The position numbers and the translations under genes were made by a program. From positions 1 to 62,327 of the forward strand of contig CALUQB010000014.1 in assembly GCA_944322815.1 (NCBI GenBank): 62,327 nucleotides of DNA, given 5' to 3'. Shown one piece after another: positions 43,490 through 53,019 of this stretch. The DNA is from an uncultured Bacteroidales bacterium. GTDB taxonomy: Bacteria; Bacteroidota; Bacteroidia; Bacteroidales; UBA932. The notes under the pieces were generated by a model. It was given only the letters and a program-made list of their open reading frames with translations. It was not told where the DNA came from and ran no database searches. Within the stretch, counting starts at the first letter, position 1. Every line of letters begins with the position of its first letter.

Positions 43490-46201
43490 ATGGAAAAAAT
43501 GAACAGATACAGTATTGTTTTGCCTGCGGCTGCGCTTTTTATGCTGGCTGCCTGTACGCAGGAACTGGTGATTGACAGCCCGGCTTCAGGATCTGTTGTA
43601 CCGGATGTACCGGTATCGGAGGATGCTGTGGTGCCAGGTGTGATGTCGGTAAAGGTTTCTGACGCATTGGCAGATGAACTGCTCGAATACGCAGATGCGG
43701 ACGGCGTTCTGAATGCGGATGGAGTGGCCTTGTTGTCAATACCTGGCGTAGAGGTGACCTCTGTCTCTACGGCATTCCGCATAGGCGGCAGATTCGAGCG
43801 GAGGCAGAAAGAAGCCGGTCTGCACAGATGGTTTCAGGTCCGCTACAATGAGGACGTTCCTGTGACCAAAGCTTCGGCCAATGCTGCCGGGTCCGAGGGC
43901 ATCGAGCTTGCGGAACCGGTGATGAAGAAAGTGTCGACATCGGTACAGATGAATGATCCGTACTATACCTCAGGATATCAGTGGCATTATCAAAATACTG
44001 GGTATAACTATGAAAACCAGAATGTCTTTACTCCGGGAGTCGATATAAAGCTCCAGCAGGCCTGGGATGCTTTCGGTGTCTACGGCAGCAAGGATGTCAT
44101 CGTGGCAGTTGTGGACCAGGGTGTCGACTACGAACACGAGGATCTTCATGACAACATGTGGGTGAACGAGCTTGAACTTAACGGGACTCCGGGAGTCGAT
44201 GACGATGGCAATGGCCTTATTGATGACATCTATGGCTATAACTTCGTTGCAAATTCGGCCGATATTGTTCCCCTCTTTCACGGGACGCACGTCGCCGGGA
44301 CCGTGGCTGCAGTGAACAACAACGGTAAGGGTGTATGCGGCGTGGCCGGCGGTGACGGATCTCCGGACAGCGGCGTGAAAATCATGGCGCTCCAGCTTCT
44401 TGATCCGAATTCAAGCTATGGCGGAGATACTTACAAGGCTTTCCAGTATGCTGCCGATATGGGAGCAGTGATATGCCAGAACAGTTGGGGGTACGCTTCA
44501 CCGGAAGCTCCGTTGACGGAAATGGACAAGACTGCTATCGATTATTTCGTGGAATATGCCGGGCTTGACGAGAACGGCAGGCAGGTCGGCCCTATGAGGG
44601 GAGGTCTGGTGACTTTTGCTGCCGGGAATAACCAGGCAGTTTCATGTTATCCTGCACGCTATGAAAAAGTGCTTTCCGTAGCGGCTGTCGGTCCGACCGG
44701 AAAATTCGGATATTATACGAATTACGGGGAATGGGTGGACATTTGCGGCCCTGGCGGAGACGGCAATATGAGCCTTTTATATGGAAACGTTTACAGCCTT
44801 GGTGCATACAACACTTACGAATACAATTACGGTACGTCCATGGCCTGCCCTCATGTTTCAGGAGTCGCAGCCCTTGTGCTTTCGACCAAAAAGCCTTCCG
44901 ACGGCTTTACCTGCAGCAATCTGTTCAAGCTTCTGGTCAACACTGCCGATCCTTCGATATACGATTACAATCAGGACAGGCTTGGAATGCTTGGAAGCGG
45001 TATGGTGGATGCTTATGCTGCCCTTGGGGCTGTCATCGACGGAACTACCGAGGCTTCTCCGGTAACTGATTTTTCAGTGGAGGCAGATGGCAACAGCCTC
45101 ATTTTCACAGTGGCGGTGCCTGAGAATACCGATTATTTCTATGTGCATTACGGCACTTCGAAATTTGCCGCGGATGATTTGTCCGCTACCGAAAGAGCGG
45201 AATATGAGGTAGTATCCCTTTCAGATGCTCCTGACGGCAGGAAAAGATTTGTACTCGAAGGTCTGGATTTCAGTACCGAGTACTGGTGCACCGTGGTTTC
45301 CGCAAATATGATCGGAGAGGAATCTTCGGCTCCCGAGCCGAAGAGCGTGCGGACCCTTGAGAACAGGGCGCCTGTCATCACGGCAGACCAGACCGGAGAC
45401 ATAAGGCTGCGCGCTTCCGAAATCATCGTGAGGACCTATACTGTCCAGGAACCGGACGGTCAGGAATACGAGATAGAGTGGAATTATGGCGGGAATCAGG
45501 CTGCCCTTGAGTTCTCCAAACTTTCAGACAGGGCGGTACAGCTGACCATTGATGCCTTGCATTCGGAACCCGGGGATTTTGTATGCGGCATAATCGTTAC
45601 CGATGAGGCAGGATTGTCCACCACCATGGATATTCCATATACGGTCTTGGAGAACAATGTACCGAAATTCCTCGGAAGCAAGGACATCGCACTCGACGGT
45701 GAGGGGATGGAAGCCATTTTCAACCCATACGACTGCTTCTATGATGCCGATGCCGACGAACTTCAGTTCAAGTATAGCCAGACCGGATCCGATATCGTAG
45801 CCATCGAGGAGCTGGAAAACGGCCTGGTGCGTCTGAAAGCGCTCTCCGGCGGCAGCGTGCGCATAGCGATAACAGCTACCGACCCGAAAGGGGCATCAGT
45901 GGCAGGTGGAGTATCGGTGACAGTCCGCAGCTCTGCTTCGACAGGAAATGCGGTAACTACCGAGATGGACGTATATCCTAACCCTGCGAGAAATTTCGTA
46001 AAGGTCAGGACCGTCGAGTCCGGAATGTACGACGTGACCGTGGTTTCGGCATCCGGCAGTGTGGTTTATTCCGCTTCTTCCGCCATATCGTTGACTTCTC
46101 CTTTGGAGATAGACTTGACGAATGTGGCTCCGGGTACATACAGTGTGCTGCTGCACAAGGATGGTAAATTGGCTGCGTCCGGTAGTTTCGTAAGAATATA
46201 G
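43490..46201 (+). CDS. S8 (subtilisin) serine peptidase with type IX secretion C-terminal domain
   Basis: A 903-aa secreted or surface protease. It combines a lipobox (LAAC, Cys22) with a T9SS type A sorting domain (about 830-903, VYPNPARNFVKV to FVRI), an unusual pair. A prodomain (about 45-160) resembles the fervidolysin type. The catalytic triad is complete: Asp209 (VVDQGVD), His264 (HGTHVAGT) and Ser450 (GTSMACPHVSG); the oxyanion Asn is in FAAGNNQ. An fn3 domain (about 520-620) and Ig/cadherin-like domains (about 625-825) follow. The PorV-like gene starts 6 bp downstream and could carry this protein to the surface. Confidence 0.92.
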   Translation: MEKMNRYSIVLPAAALFMLAACTQELVIDSPASGSVVPDVPVSEDAVVPGVMSVKVSDALADELLEYADADGVLNADGVALLSIPGVEVTSVSTAFRIGGRFERRQKEAGLHRWFQVRYNEDVPVTKASANAAGSEGIELAEPVMKKVSTSVQMNDPYYTSGYQWHYQNTGYNYENQNVFTPGVDIKLQQAWDAFGVYGSKDVIVAVVDQGVDYEHEDLHDNMWVNELELNGTPGVDDDGNGLIDDIYGYNFVANSADIVPLFHGTHVAGTVAAVNNNGKGVCGVAGGDGSPDSGVKIMALQLLDPNSSYGGDTYKAFQYAADMGAVICQNSWGYASPEAPLTEMDKTAIDYFVEYAGLDENGRQVGPMRGGLVTFAAGNNQAVSCYPARYEKVLSVAAVGPTGKFGYYTNYGEWVDICGPGGDGNMSLLYGNVYSLGAYNTYEYNYGTSMACPHVSGVAALVLSTKKPSDGFTCSNLFKLLVNTADPSIYDYNQDRLGMLGSGMVDAYAALGAVIDGTTEASPVTDFSVEADGNSLIFTVAVPENTDYFYVHYGTSKFAADDLSATERAEYEVVSLSDAPDGRKRFVLEGLDFSTEYWCTVVSANMIGEESSAPEPKSVRTLENRAPVITADQTGDIRLRASEIIVRTYTVQEPDGQEYEIEWNYGGNQAALEFSKLSDRAVQLTIDALHSEPGDFVCGIIVTDEAGLSTTMDIPYTVLENNVPKFLGSKDIALDGEGMEAIFNPYDCFYDADADELQFKYSQTGSDIVAIEELENGLVRLKALSGGSVRIAITATDPKGASVAGGVSVTVRSSASTGNAVTTEMDVYPNPARNFVKVRTVESGMYDVTVVSASGSVVYSASSAISLTSPLEIDLTNVAPGTYSVLLHKDGKLAASGSFVRI

Positions 46202-46207
46202 AATATT

Positions 46208-47152
46208 ATGAAGAATATGAGAGTAAAACAGATTTTACTGGCTGCAGCATTTTTGACCGGCGGGACTTTTGCCGCCGAAGCACAGGAGAGTGCGGCCATG
46301 ACATTTATTGACAATGCCCTGAATCCGCGGATGGCGGCCATGGGCGGAGTCATGTCCGGACTTTCGGCCGATGCTTATGCCCAGTTCGGCAATATAGCGG
46401 CTGTCCCGCATTATGACGATACCTTTTCGGCAGGCGTTTCATATAGCGCATGGCAGCCGACAGCCTCAGCTTCGAATGTCGGAATTCTGGGGGCCATATA
46501 TAAAACAGGACGTTTCGGCGTATCTGTCGGGGCTTCTGCTTCGATAAATGCCCCGTACATGGGAATGGATGATTATGGAGTACCGACCGGAAAATACACT
46601 CCGACAGACTGGAGGGTAGGTGCCGGAGTCTCTTATCTTATCACTGATGATTTTTCGGCAGGTCTGGGACTCAATTATGCTTCCAGCAAGATTTCCGCAA
46701 AGTATCCTGCCTATTATACGGCCTTTGCCAGCCTGCAGCTGATGTACAGGATCGAAGATTTTTCTATTTCCCTTTCGGGAAACAACCTCGGTCTGCCGGT
46801 ATCCACGCATGCAGGGAACAAGTTCGACATACCGATGAACGGGGAATTGTCAGTGGCGTACGCCAATTCCTGGGATGAACACGAGCTTTCCGCAGTCGTG
46901 GACGGGCGCGTGTATTTCGGAGGTCCTCTTGCGGCAGGCGGTTCCGTGGGAGCGGAATATGGCTATGATTCTCTGGTCTATGTACGTGCAGGATATCATT
47001 ATGCCTCTGTCGGAAACGGCATCCCTTCGTTCGCATCGGCCGGCCTTGGTTTCCGCTTTTTCGGTGTGAACATAGATGCGGCCTATCTGTTCGGCTGGGG
47101 CAATTCGCCTCTCAAGCATACATTTACGGTAGGCGTAGGATATTCTTTCTGA
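46208..47152 (+). CDS. PorV/PorQ-like outer-membrane protein
   Basis: A 314-aa predicted FadL-like beta-barrel of the PorV/PorQ group. A signal peptide (about 1-26, ending AAEAQ) leads into AMTFIDNALNPRMAAMGGVMSGLSADAYAQFGN, the group's opening. Strands alternate to the end, which is an aromatic YSF. In the type IX system PorV hands cargo with a C-terminal sorting domain to the attachment machinery. The gene directly follows an S8 protease with such a domain, so a dedicated shuttle for that protease is plausible. A core T9SS gene set is not seen in the window. Confidence 0.8.
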   Translation: MKNMRVKQILLAAAFLTGGTFAAEAQESAAMTFIDNALNPRMAAMGGVMSGLSADAYAQFGNIAAVPHYDDTFSAGVSYSAWQPTASASNVGILGAIYKTGRFGVSVGASASINAPYMGMDDYGVPTGKYTPTDWRVGAGVSYLITDDFSAGLGLNYASSKISAKYPAYYTAFASLQLMYRIEDFSISLSGNNLGLPVSTHAGNKFDIPMNGELSVAYANSWDEHELSAVVDGRVYFGGPLAAGGSVGAEYGYDSLVYVRAGYHYASVGNGIPSFASAGLGFRFFGVNIDAAYLFGWGNSPLKHTFTVGVGYSF

Positions 47153-47219
47153 GTTCATTATGATTTTTATGAAGTGTTTCAAGATAAATTTTGAAGATAG
47201 TGCGGTTGTTATGACGGTA

Positions 47220-50200
47220 ATGAAAAAACTTTTTTCTGCTTTTATTTTGTTTCTCCCGCTTCTGTCTTGCGTATTGGCTTACGGACAGGAGACTGTGACC
47301 GTGACCGGTAATGTTACCGATGCCTCCAACGGCCTTCCGGTACCGTTTGCTTCGATACAGCTTAAGGATACCATGACCGGTGCGAGTACTGACGGCGATG
47401 GAAACTTCTCCATGGACATACCAGCCGATGGAGTCCTTATATTTTCTTCGATAGGTTACAAGACCGTGGAAATGGCCGTGCATGGAGCGGGCGTCCTGAA
47501 TGTAGTCCTGCATCCGGATACCGAAATGCTCGATGAAACCATAGTGGTGGCCTACGGTACTGCCACAAGGTCTTCTTTCACAGGCTCGGCTGCTGCAGTC
47601 GATTCCGACAAGCTTGCCGAACGTTCGGTGGCCAATGTTTCAAGCGCCCTTTCCGGTCAGGTTTCCGGAGTACAGGTCGTGCAGACGAGCGGAAAACCGG
47701 GTTCGGGTGCCACTATCAGGGTCAGAGGTATGGGTTCCATGTCTGCGTCCAACAATCCTCTCTATATCCTGGACGGTGTGCCGTATGATGGCAGCATAGA
47801 GAATATCAATCCTGCCGACATCGAGTCCATGACAGTGTTGAAGGATGCTGCTGCGAATGCCATATACGGAGCGAGAGGTGCAAACGGAGTGATACTCATC
47901 ACTACCAAGAAAGGCAAGTCGGGGGAGGCCAAGGTTACTTTGGATGCCAAGTGGGGTTCGAACAGAAGAATGGTGCCGAATTACGATGTGATAGACAATC
48001 CTGGTCAGTATTACGAACTGATGTACCGTTCGCTTTACAATTCGCAGATATATGCCGGGGCGACATCTTCGGAAGCATACAGATATGCGGACAGCGCCCT
48101 TCTCGATGCCGCCAACGGAGGAATCGGCTATCAGGTCTATACCGTGCCGATGGGAGAAAAACTTATCGGTACCAATTTCAAGCTCAATCCTAATGCTACT
48201 CTCGGATACAGTGACGGAGAGTACTATTATACTCCGGATGACTGGTATGATGAGATTTTCGGCAAGGGCAATCTGCGTCAGGAATACAATGCTACAGTAT
48301 CCGGAAGTACGGGGAAAATCAATTATTACGCAAGTTTCGGCTATCTTGACGATGACGGAATCATAGACAATTCTGGCTTTACGCGTTACACAGGCAGGGG
48401 CAAGGTCGATTACCAGGCCAAAGACTGGCTTCGCATCGGAACCAACATGAGTTACAGCCAGGCGACTTACTATGGCGATGCCGACGAGTCTTCCAATTCT
48501 TCGCTCAACTTGTTTTATGCCGTAAACATGGTGGCCCCGATATATCCGATGTATGTTCGCGATGCCGCCGGAAACATGCTTTACGAGAGCGCTACGGGCA
48601 CTCCGATATACGACAACGGTGCCAATTCCACCAATGCGCAGAGACCTTTTATGGGAAACTCCCGCGCAGGGGCCACGATAGACAACGACCGCTTTACCGA
48701 TATAAACACGACATTCAACGGTCAGTGGTACGCCCATGTGACACCGGTAGAGGGACTCACTCTGAGCGTGAACTACTCTCTCACCGAGTCCAATGACAGG
48801 GCCAACAGCCTTTCGAGCCGCTGGGGAAGCAGCAATGACGAATTCGACGGAAGCACGCTGGTCACTCATCAGAGGATTTCCGGTATCAATACCCAGTATC
48901 TCGCTACATACAAGACCACGATCGGAAGACACAATATCGAGGCTCTTGCGGGATATGAGCGTTATCGTCTGAAAATACAGATGCTTCAGGGTGCGAATGA
49001 CCATCTGTACAATCCGTTCATCGGCGAGCTTGGCAATGCCGGCGGTATTACCAACAGGGATACGGGTTCGTATACAAACAACTACATGACCGAGGGTATT
49101 CTGTCCAGGGTACAGTACAGCTACGGTGACAAGTATTTCTTCAGCGCATCATACAGGCATGATGCCTCATCACGCTTCGCCCGCGGTCACAGATGGGGTG
49201 ATTTCGGCAGTGCCGGAGGTGCCTGGCTGATTTCCGACGAGGGATTCATGTCCGGAACAAGGGGATGGCTCGACATGCTCAAACTCAAGGCCAGCTGGGG
49301 CGTGCAGGGAAATGACAATCTTTTGTATGCCAACGGTTCCTCCAATTATTACCCGTACGTCGACCAGTATACGGTCAGCTATTCCGAAACGACGGGTGAG
49401 TATTCCAAGACCATGTATTACAAGGGAAATGAAAATATTACCTGGGAAACTTCCTATGCGTTCAATACAGGACTGGATTTCTCGTTTTTCGGTGACAGAC
49501 TCGGCGGTACGGTAGAGTATTTCAACAGAAAGACGGTCGATCTGCTCTATAACCAGCCGGTGCCTAACTCTTCCGGTATCATGTCTGGTTCGATTCCCAC
49601 CAATGTAGGAAGCATCCTGAACCATGGCGTAGAACTCGATCTGTACGGAACGATAATATCCACAGACAAAGTAAACTGGAGTGCGAACATCAACCTTACG
49701 CACATTTCCAACAAGGTGCTTGATCTGGCTGAAGGTGTCAGGAATACGGGTATCAGGAGTTCTTCCAGCATTATCAGGATAGGAGGCTCGCTCTATGAAG
49801 CTTATTACAAGAGGTATGCTGGTGTGGATCCGAATACCGGTGCGGCACTTTATTACGTGGACCCGGACAATGGTGACTGGAGCACTACCACGGATTATTC
49901 GCTGGCTGCTCAGTCCGACTGCGGAGACACCATGGCCAAGGTTTACGGAGGATTCGGCACTACATTGAACCTTTACGGTTTCGATTTTTCAGCCCAGTTC
50001 TCATATCAGTTGGGCGGCCGTCTTTATGACGGAACATATCAGCAGCTGATGCACTCCGGGTGCTCGCAGATGGCAGGAACGAACTGGCACAATGACATCC
50101 TTGAATCCTGGTCTGCCGAGAATCCGGGTTCCATGATTCCGCGCCTTGATGCCGCGGACAATACCTACCAGAATGACAGCGACAGATTTCTGGTCAGCTC

Positions 50201-50441
50201 CGACTATTTGAGTATCAACAATGTCACGATAGGATATACTTTCCCCGAAAAGTGGATGCAGAAGCTGCATATAGCCAGCCTGCGTGTCTATGCCACAGGA
50301 GACAATCTGTGGGTATTTTCGGCACGGAAAGGGCTTGACCCGAGGATGTATTTCGGCGCTCTCGGAGGATCCCAGAGCAACGGCAGCTTTACCTATTCGG
50401 CCATGCGCAGCATATCAGGAGGTATAACTATCACATTCTAA
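47220..50441 (+). CDS. SusC/RagA family TonB-linked outer-membrane transporter
   Basis: A TonB-dependent importer of 1,073 aa. The start at 47220 (MKKLFSAFILF) gives a proper signal peptide; the frame upstream to 47160 would add 20 non-signal residues. After the signal come a carboxypeptidase-D-like regulatory domain (about 25-110), the plug domain with the SusC marker region (ETIVVAYGTATRSSFTGS and SGATIRVRGMGS...NPLYILDGVPYDG) and a barrel that ends in SGGITITF. It pairs with the SusD-like lipoprotein whose frame overlaps its stop codon. In this locus the cargo is probably peptide or protein fragments made by the S8 proteases. Confidence 0.95.
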   Translation: MKKLFSAFILFLPLLSCVLAYGQETVTVTGNVTDASNGLPVPFASIQLKDTMTGASTDGDGNFSMDIPADGVLIFSSIGYKTVEMAVHGAGVLNVVLHPDTEMLDETIVVAYGTATRSSFTGSAAAVDSDKLAERSVANVSSALSGQVSGVQVVQTSGKPGSGATIRVRGMGSMSASNNPLYILDGVPYDGSIENINPADIESMTVLKDAAANAIYGARGANGVILITTKKGKSGEAKVTLDAKWGSNRRMVPNYDVIDNPGQYYELMYRSLYNSQIYAGATSSEAYRYADSALLDAANGGIGYQVYTVPMGEKLIGTNFKLNPNATLGYSDGEYYYTPDDWYDEIFGKGNLRQEYNATVSGSTGKINYYASFGYLDDDGIIDNSGFTRYTGRGKVDYQAKDWLRIGTNMSYSQATYYGDADESSNSSLNLFYAVNMVAPIYPMYVRDAAGNMLYESATGTPIYDNGANSTNAQRPFMGNSRAGATIDNDRFTDINTTFNGQWYAHVTPVEGLTLSVNYSLTESNDRANSLSSRWGSSNDEFDGSTLVTHQRISGINTQYLATYKTTIGRHNIEALAGYERYRLKIQMLQGANDHLYNPFIGELGNAGGITNRDTGSYTNNYMTEGILSRVQYSYGDKYFFSASYRHDASSRFARGHRWGDFGSAGGAWLISDEGFMSGTRGWLDMLKLKASWGVQGNDNLLYANGSSNYYPYVDQYTVSYSETTGEYSKTMYYKGNENITWETSYAFNTGLDFSFFGDRLGGTVEYFNRKTVDLLYNQPVPNSSGIMSGSIPTNVGSILNHGVELDLYGTIISTDKVNWSANINLTHISNKVLDLAEGVRNTGIRSSSSIIRIGGSLYEAYYKRYAGVDPNTGAALYYVDPDNGDWSTTTDYSLAAQSDCGDTMAKVYGGFGTTLNLYGFDFSAQFSYQLGGRLYDGTYQQLMHSGCSQMAGTNWHNDILESWSAENPGSMIPRLDAADNTYQNDSDRFLVSSDYLSINNVTIGYTFPEKWMQKLHIASLRVYATGDNLWVFSARKGLDPRMYFGALGGSQSNGSFTYSAMRSISGGITITF

Positions 50442-50452
50442 TGATTGAGGAG

Positions 50453-52099
50453 ATGAAAATAAAGAAAACATATTATTCGGCGATTGCACTGGCATTGGTT
50501 TCCTGCTCTACGATGGATGAAATGCTGCCTGAGGGAATGTTCATGACTTCCCAGCAGGTGAACGATGCCGTAACTGCCATTCCGGACAGAGCCGAAGCGG
50601 ATCTGGCGGGCATATATTCCTTTGCCGGTCAGGCTCACAGTACGTTTACCACAAACGGTTCCATCCACAATGATTTCGGATATCCGTCAGTCTGCATGTT
50701 CCAGGATTGCAACGGTCCTGACATGGTCTGCGATAACAGCAACTATAACTGGATGTCTGTCAGCCACAACTATACTGACCGAAACGATGACTACATCGTC
50801 TGCTACATCCGCTATTCGTATTTTTACAACCAGATAGCCTTATGCAACAGCGTGCTTTCGGACATGTCCGGAATAAATCTGGACGAAGCTTCTTCGGAGC
50901 TGAGGCACAATGCAGGCCAGGCTCTCGCTGTCAGGGCTTTCGATTATCTGGGACTTGCCCCTTACTATTCTTTCAGGTATCAGGACAACCCGGATGCACT
51001 CAGCGTAAACCTCATGACTGAAGATACCAAGGATTATTACAACAACCCGAGAGTGACTCTCCGCGAGGTGTATGAGCTTATCATCAGCGATCTCGACAGG
51101 GCCATAGATTATCTGTCGGACTACAACAGGGGAGGAGACAAGTCCCGTGTAGACCAGAACGTGGCCTACGGACTCAGAGCCAGGGCATATCTGAATATGG
51201 GAATGTACGCCGAGGCGGCCGAAGATGCGGCCAAAGCCATGGAAGGATATACTCCGTATTCCATGACTGAGGTAGGGACTCCTGCATTCTGCAATATCAA
51301 TGATCATAACTGGATGTGGGGTATCATGCTTGAGTCTGACAATGTTGCCGGACTCGCGAGCTGGCCGGCGCATCTGGCTTCGTTTACCGCTACAGGCTAT
51401 ACGACGGCTACCGGCATGTACAAGCGCATCAACAAGCTTCTGTACGATAAAATCCCGGCTACGGACGTGCGTAAAGGCTGGTGGGTGAACGAGTCTCTCG
51501 ATTCGCCCCTGCTCTCGACCATTGAGTGGAACGGCCGTACAGGCAAGGCTATAGCGTCCATGACCATTCCTGATATCAAACTGCCGTTCAAGGAATATAC
51601 TACAGTGAAATTCGGACAGAAGCAAGGTATCGGAAGTACTGACAATGCCAGTGACTGGTGTATCATGAGGGTGGAGGAAATGATTCTCCTCAGGGCCGAA
51701 GGCCTGGCCATGAGCGGTCAGGAGGGATTGGCCAGGACAGAGCTTGAGAATTTCGTCAGAACCTACAGGGATCCTTCATATACATGCAGCGCCTCATCTG
51801 CCGAAGAGCTTCAGGAGGAAATATGGAAGCAGCGCAGGATAGAATTGTGGGGAGAAGGTTTTTCCATGTCGGATATCATGAGACTGAAAAAGCCGGTAGT
51901 GAGAATCCAGTCCGGCGTAGTGACCAACTGGCCGTCCGCTTATGGCTTCAACGTTGCGCCTGACGATCCGTATCTGCTTCTTCGCTTCCCTCAGAGGGAG
52001 ACGAATAACAACAAGGCCATACCGTCTTCATCGAACAAAAGCGGATCATTGCCAGTGGCAGGTCAGAGGGGAGATCTGAGAGATGGAGTTACCGACTGA
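50453..52099 (+). CDS. SusD/RagB family nutrient-binding lipoprotein
   Basis: The surface lid of the SusC channel, an alpha-helical TPR-type protein of about 548 aa. The start at 50453 (MKIKKTYYS) gives a lipobox (LVSC, Cys near residue 17). SusD features include LGHNAGQALAVRAFDYLGLAPYY-like helices (ALAVRAFDYLGLA near residue 160), ALAKAM-type TPR helices (YAEAAEDAAKAME), and a C-terminal EEIWKQRRIELWGEGFSMSDIMRLKKP segment. It forms a pair with the SusC gene (47220-50441). Ligand specificity cannot be read from sequence; the neighbours suggest peptides. Confidence 0.94.
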   Translation: MKIKKTYYSAIALALVSCSTMDEMLPEGMFMTSQQVNDAVTAIPDRAEADLAGIYSFAGQAHSTFTTNGSIHNDFGYPSVCMFQDCNGPDMVCDNSNYNWMSVSHNYTDRNDDYIVCYIRYSYFYNQIALCNSVLSDMSGINLDEASSELRHNAGQALAVRAFDYLGLAPYYSFRYQDNPDALSVNLMTEDTKDYYNNPRVTLREVYELIISDLDRAIDYLSDYNRGGDKSRVDQNVAYGLRARAYLNMGMYAEAAEDAAKAMEGYTPYSMTEVGTPAFCNINDHNWMWGIMLESDNVAGLASWPAHLASFTATGYTTATGMYKRINKLLYDKIPATDVRKGWWVNESLDSPLLSTIEWNGRTGKAIASMTIPDIKLPFKEYTTVKFGQKQGIGSTDNASDWCIMRVEEMILLRAEGLAMSGQEGLARTELENFVRTYRDPSYTCSASSAEELQEEIWKQRRIELWGEGFSMSDIMRLKKPVVRIQSGVVTNWPSAYGFNVAPDDPYLLLRFPQRETNNNKAIPSSSNKSGSLPVAGQRGDLRDGVTD

Positions 52100-52120
52100 T
52101 TATAGATAAGGAAAGATATT

Positions 52121-52999
52121 ATGAAATTGACAGGATATACCATAATCCCGCTTATGGCGGCTGTCCTTCTTTCCGTTTCCTGCAAAAAGGACGGATACAC
52201 TCCGGGAGGCGAGCAGAATTATTCAGGAGTGAATGTATATTTCGATGAGACGGCGATGGACCCGTCATATCCGTATTTTTCCATGCCTCTTTCTGCGTCC
52301 GAGCTGACTTTCACTCTTGAGAGGGATGATGCTCCGCGTCAGGATGAAAACGTGCCTATCCACTGGTCGTGCGCTTATCCGGAGGCTTTCGATATTCCGG
52401 AAAGCGTGTTTTTCGCCCAGGGTGTCATGTCTGCCGAGGTGACGGTATATTTTACGGGCGAAATGGAAGATTTCAAGGAATACAGGCTGTCTCTTTATGT
52501 GGATGAAGCTTATACCCAGCAGTATATAGAACAGACTACTTATCCGCGTATAGACGTGACTATCGTCCGTGAGGATTACGAGTTGTATCAGACAGGTATC
52601 TATACCTGCGGAGGTGTGATGATGGATCTTATTGACTGGGGCATCGATGCCGGCGGGTCCGACATCGTATCGAGGACTGTCGGCCTGGAATATTCCGAGA
52701 CACTCGATGCCTATCGTATCGATCCGTGGGGACATGGAAACTATATCAGGTTTTCCATTACCGACGAGAAAAACGAAGCAGGTCTGAATATCCTCAGCCT
52801 TGATGCCCAGACTTATCTCACCGGGGACGTCTATTTGGCGCCGGGGGACAGCGGTAATGAGACAGAGGAAGTGAACATTACTGCCAGGCTGGCCGGAGAT
52901 GCCACGTACAATATGAACAGAAGGGAATTTACATTCCCGTTCACATACGGCTATCCGGGACAGGATTCAGGTACAAACAATGATACATTCGGATGGTAA
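52121..52999 (+). CDS. DUF4843-like lipoprotein
   Basis: A 292-aa lipoprotein (lipobox VSC, Cys near 21). It resembles the DUF4843 proteins that commonly follow SusD genes: NVYFDETAMDPSYPYF near residue 36 and an Ig-like sandwich with FTLERDDAPRQDENVPIHWSC, then IDVTIVRED ending the first domain. The second part has WGHGNYIRFSI and a Thr/Asn-rich end. It probably extends the SusD surface binding platform. Its last 7 bp overlap the open frame of the second protease. Confidence 0.75.
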   Translation: MKLTGYTIIPLMAAVLLSVSCKKDGYTPGGEQNYSGVNVYFDETAMDPSYPYFSMPLSASELTFTLERDDAPRQDENVPIHWSCAYPEAFDIPESVFFAQGVMSAEVTVYFTGEMEDFKEYRLSLYVDEAYTQQYIEQTTYPRIDVTIVREDYELYQTGIYTCGGVMMDLIDWGIDAGGSDIVSRTVGLEYSETLDAYRIDPWGHGNYIRFSITDEKNEAGLNILSLDAQTYLTGDVYLAPGDSGNETEEVNITARLAGDATYNMNRREFTFPFTYGYPGQDSGTNNDTFGW

Positions 53000-53019
53000 T
53001 CAAGATACTGAAACAGAAT

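Noticed and set aside
47640-49004. 454-codon open frame opposite the SusC gene
   Set aside because: Antisense shadow of a clear TonB-linked transporter, with no signal or domain.
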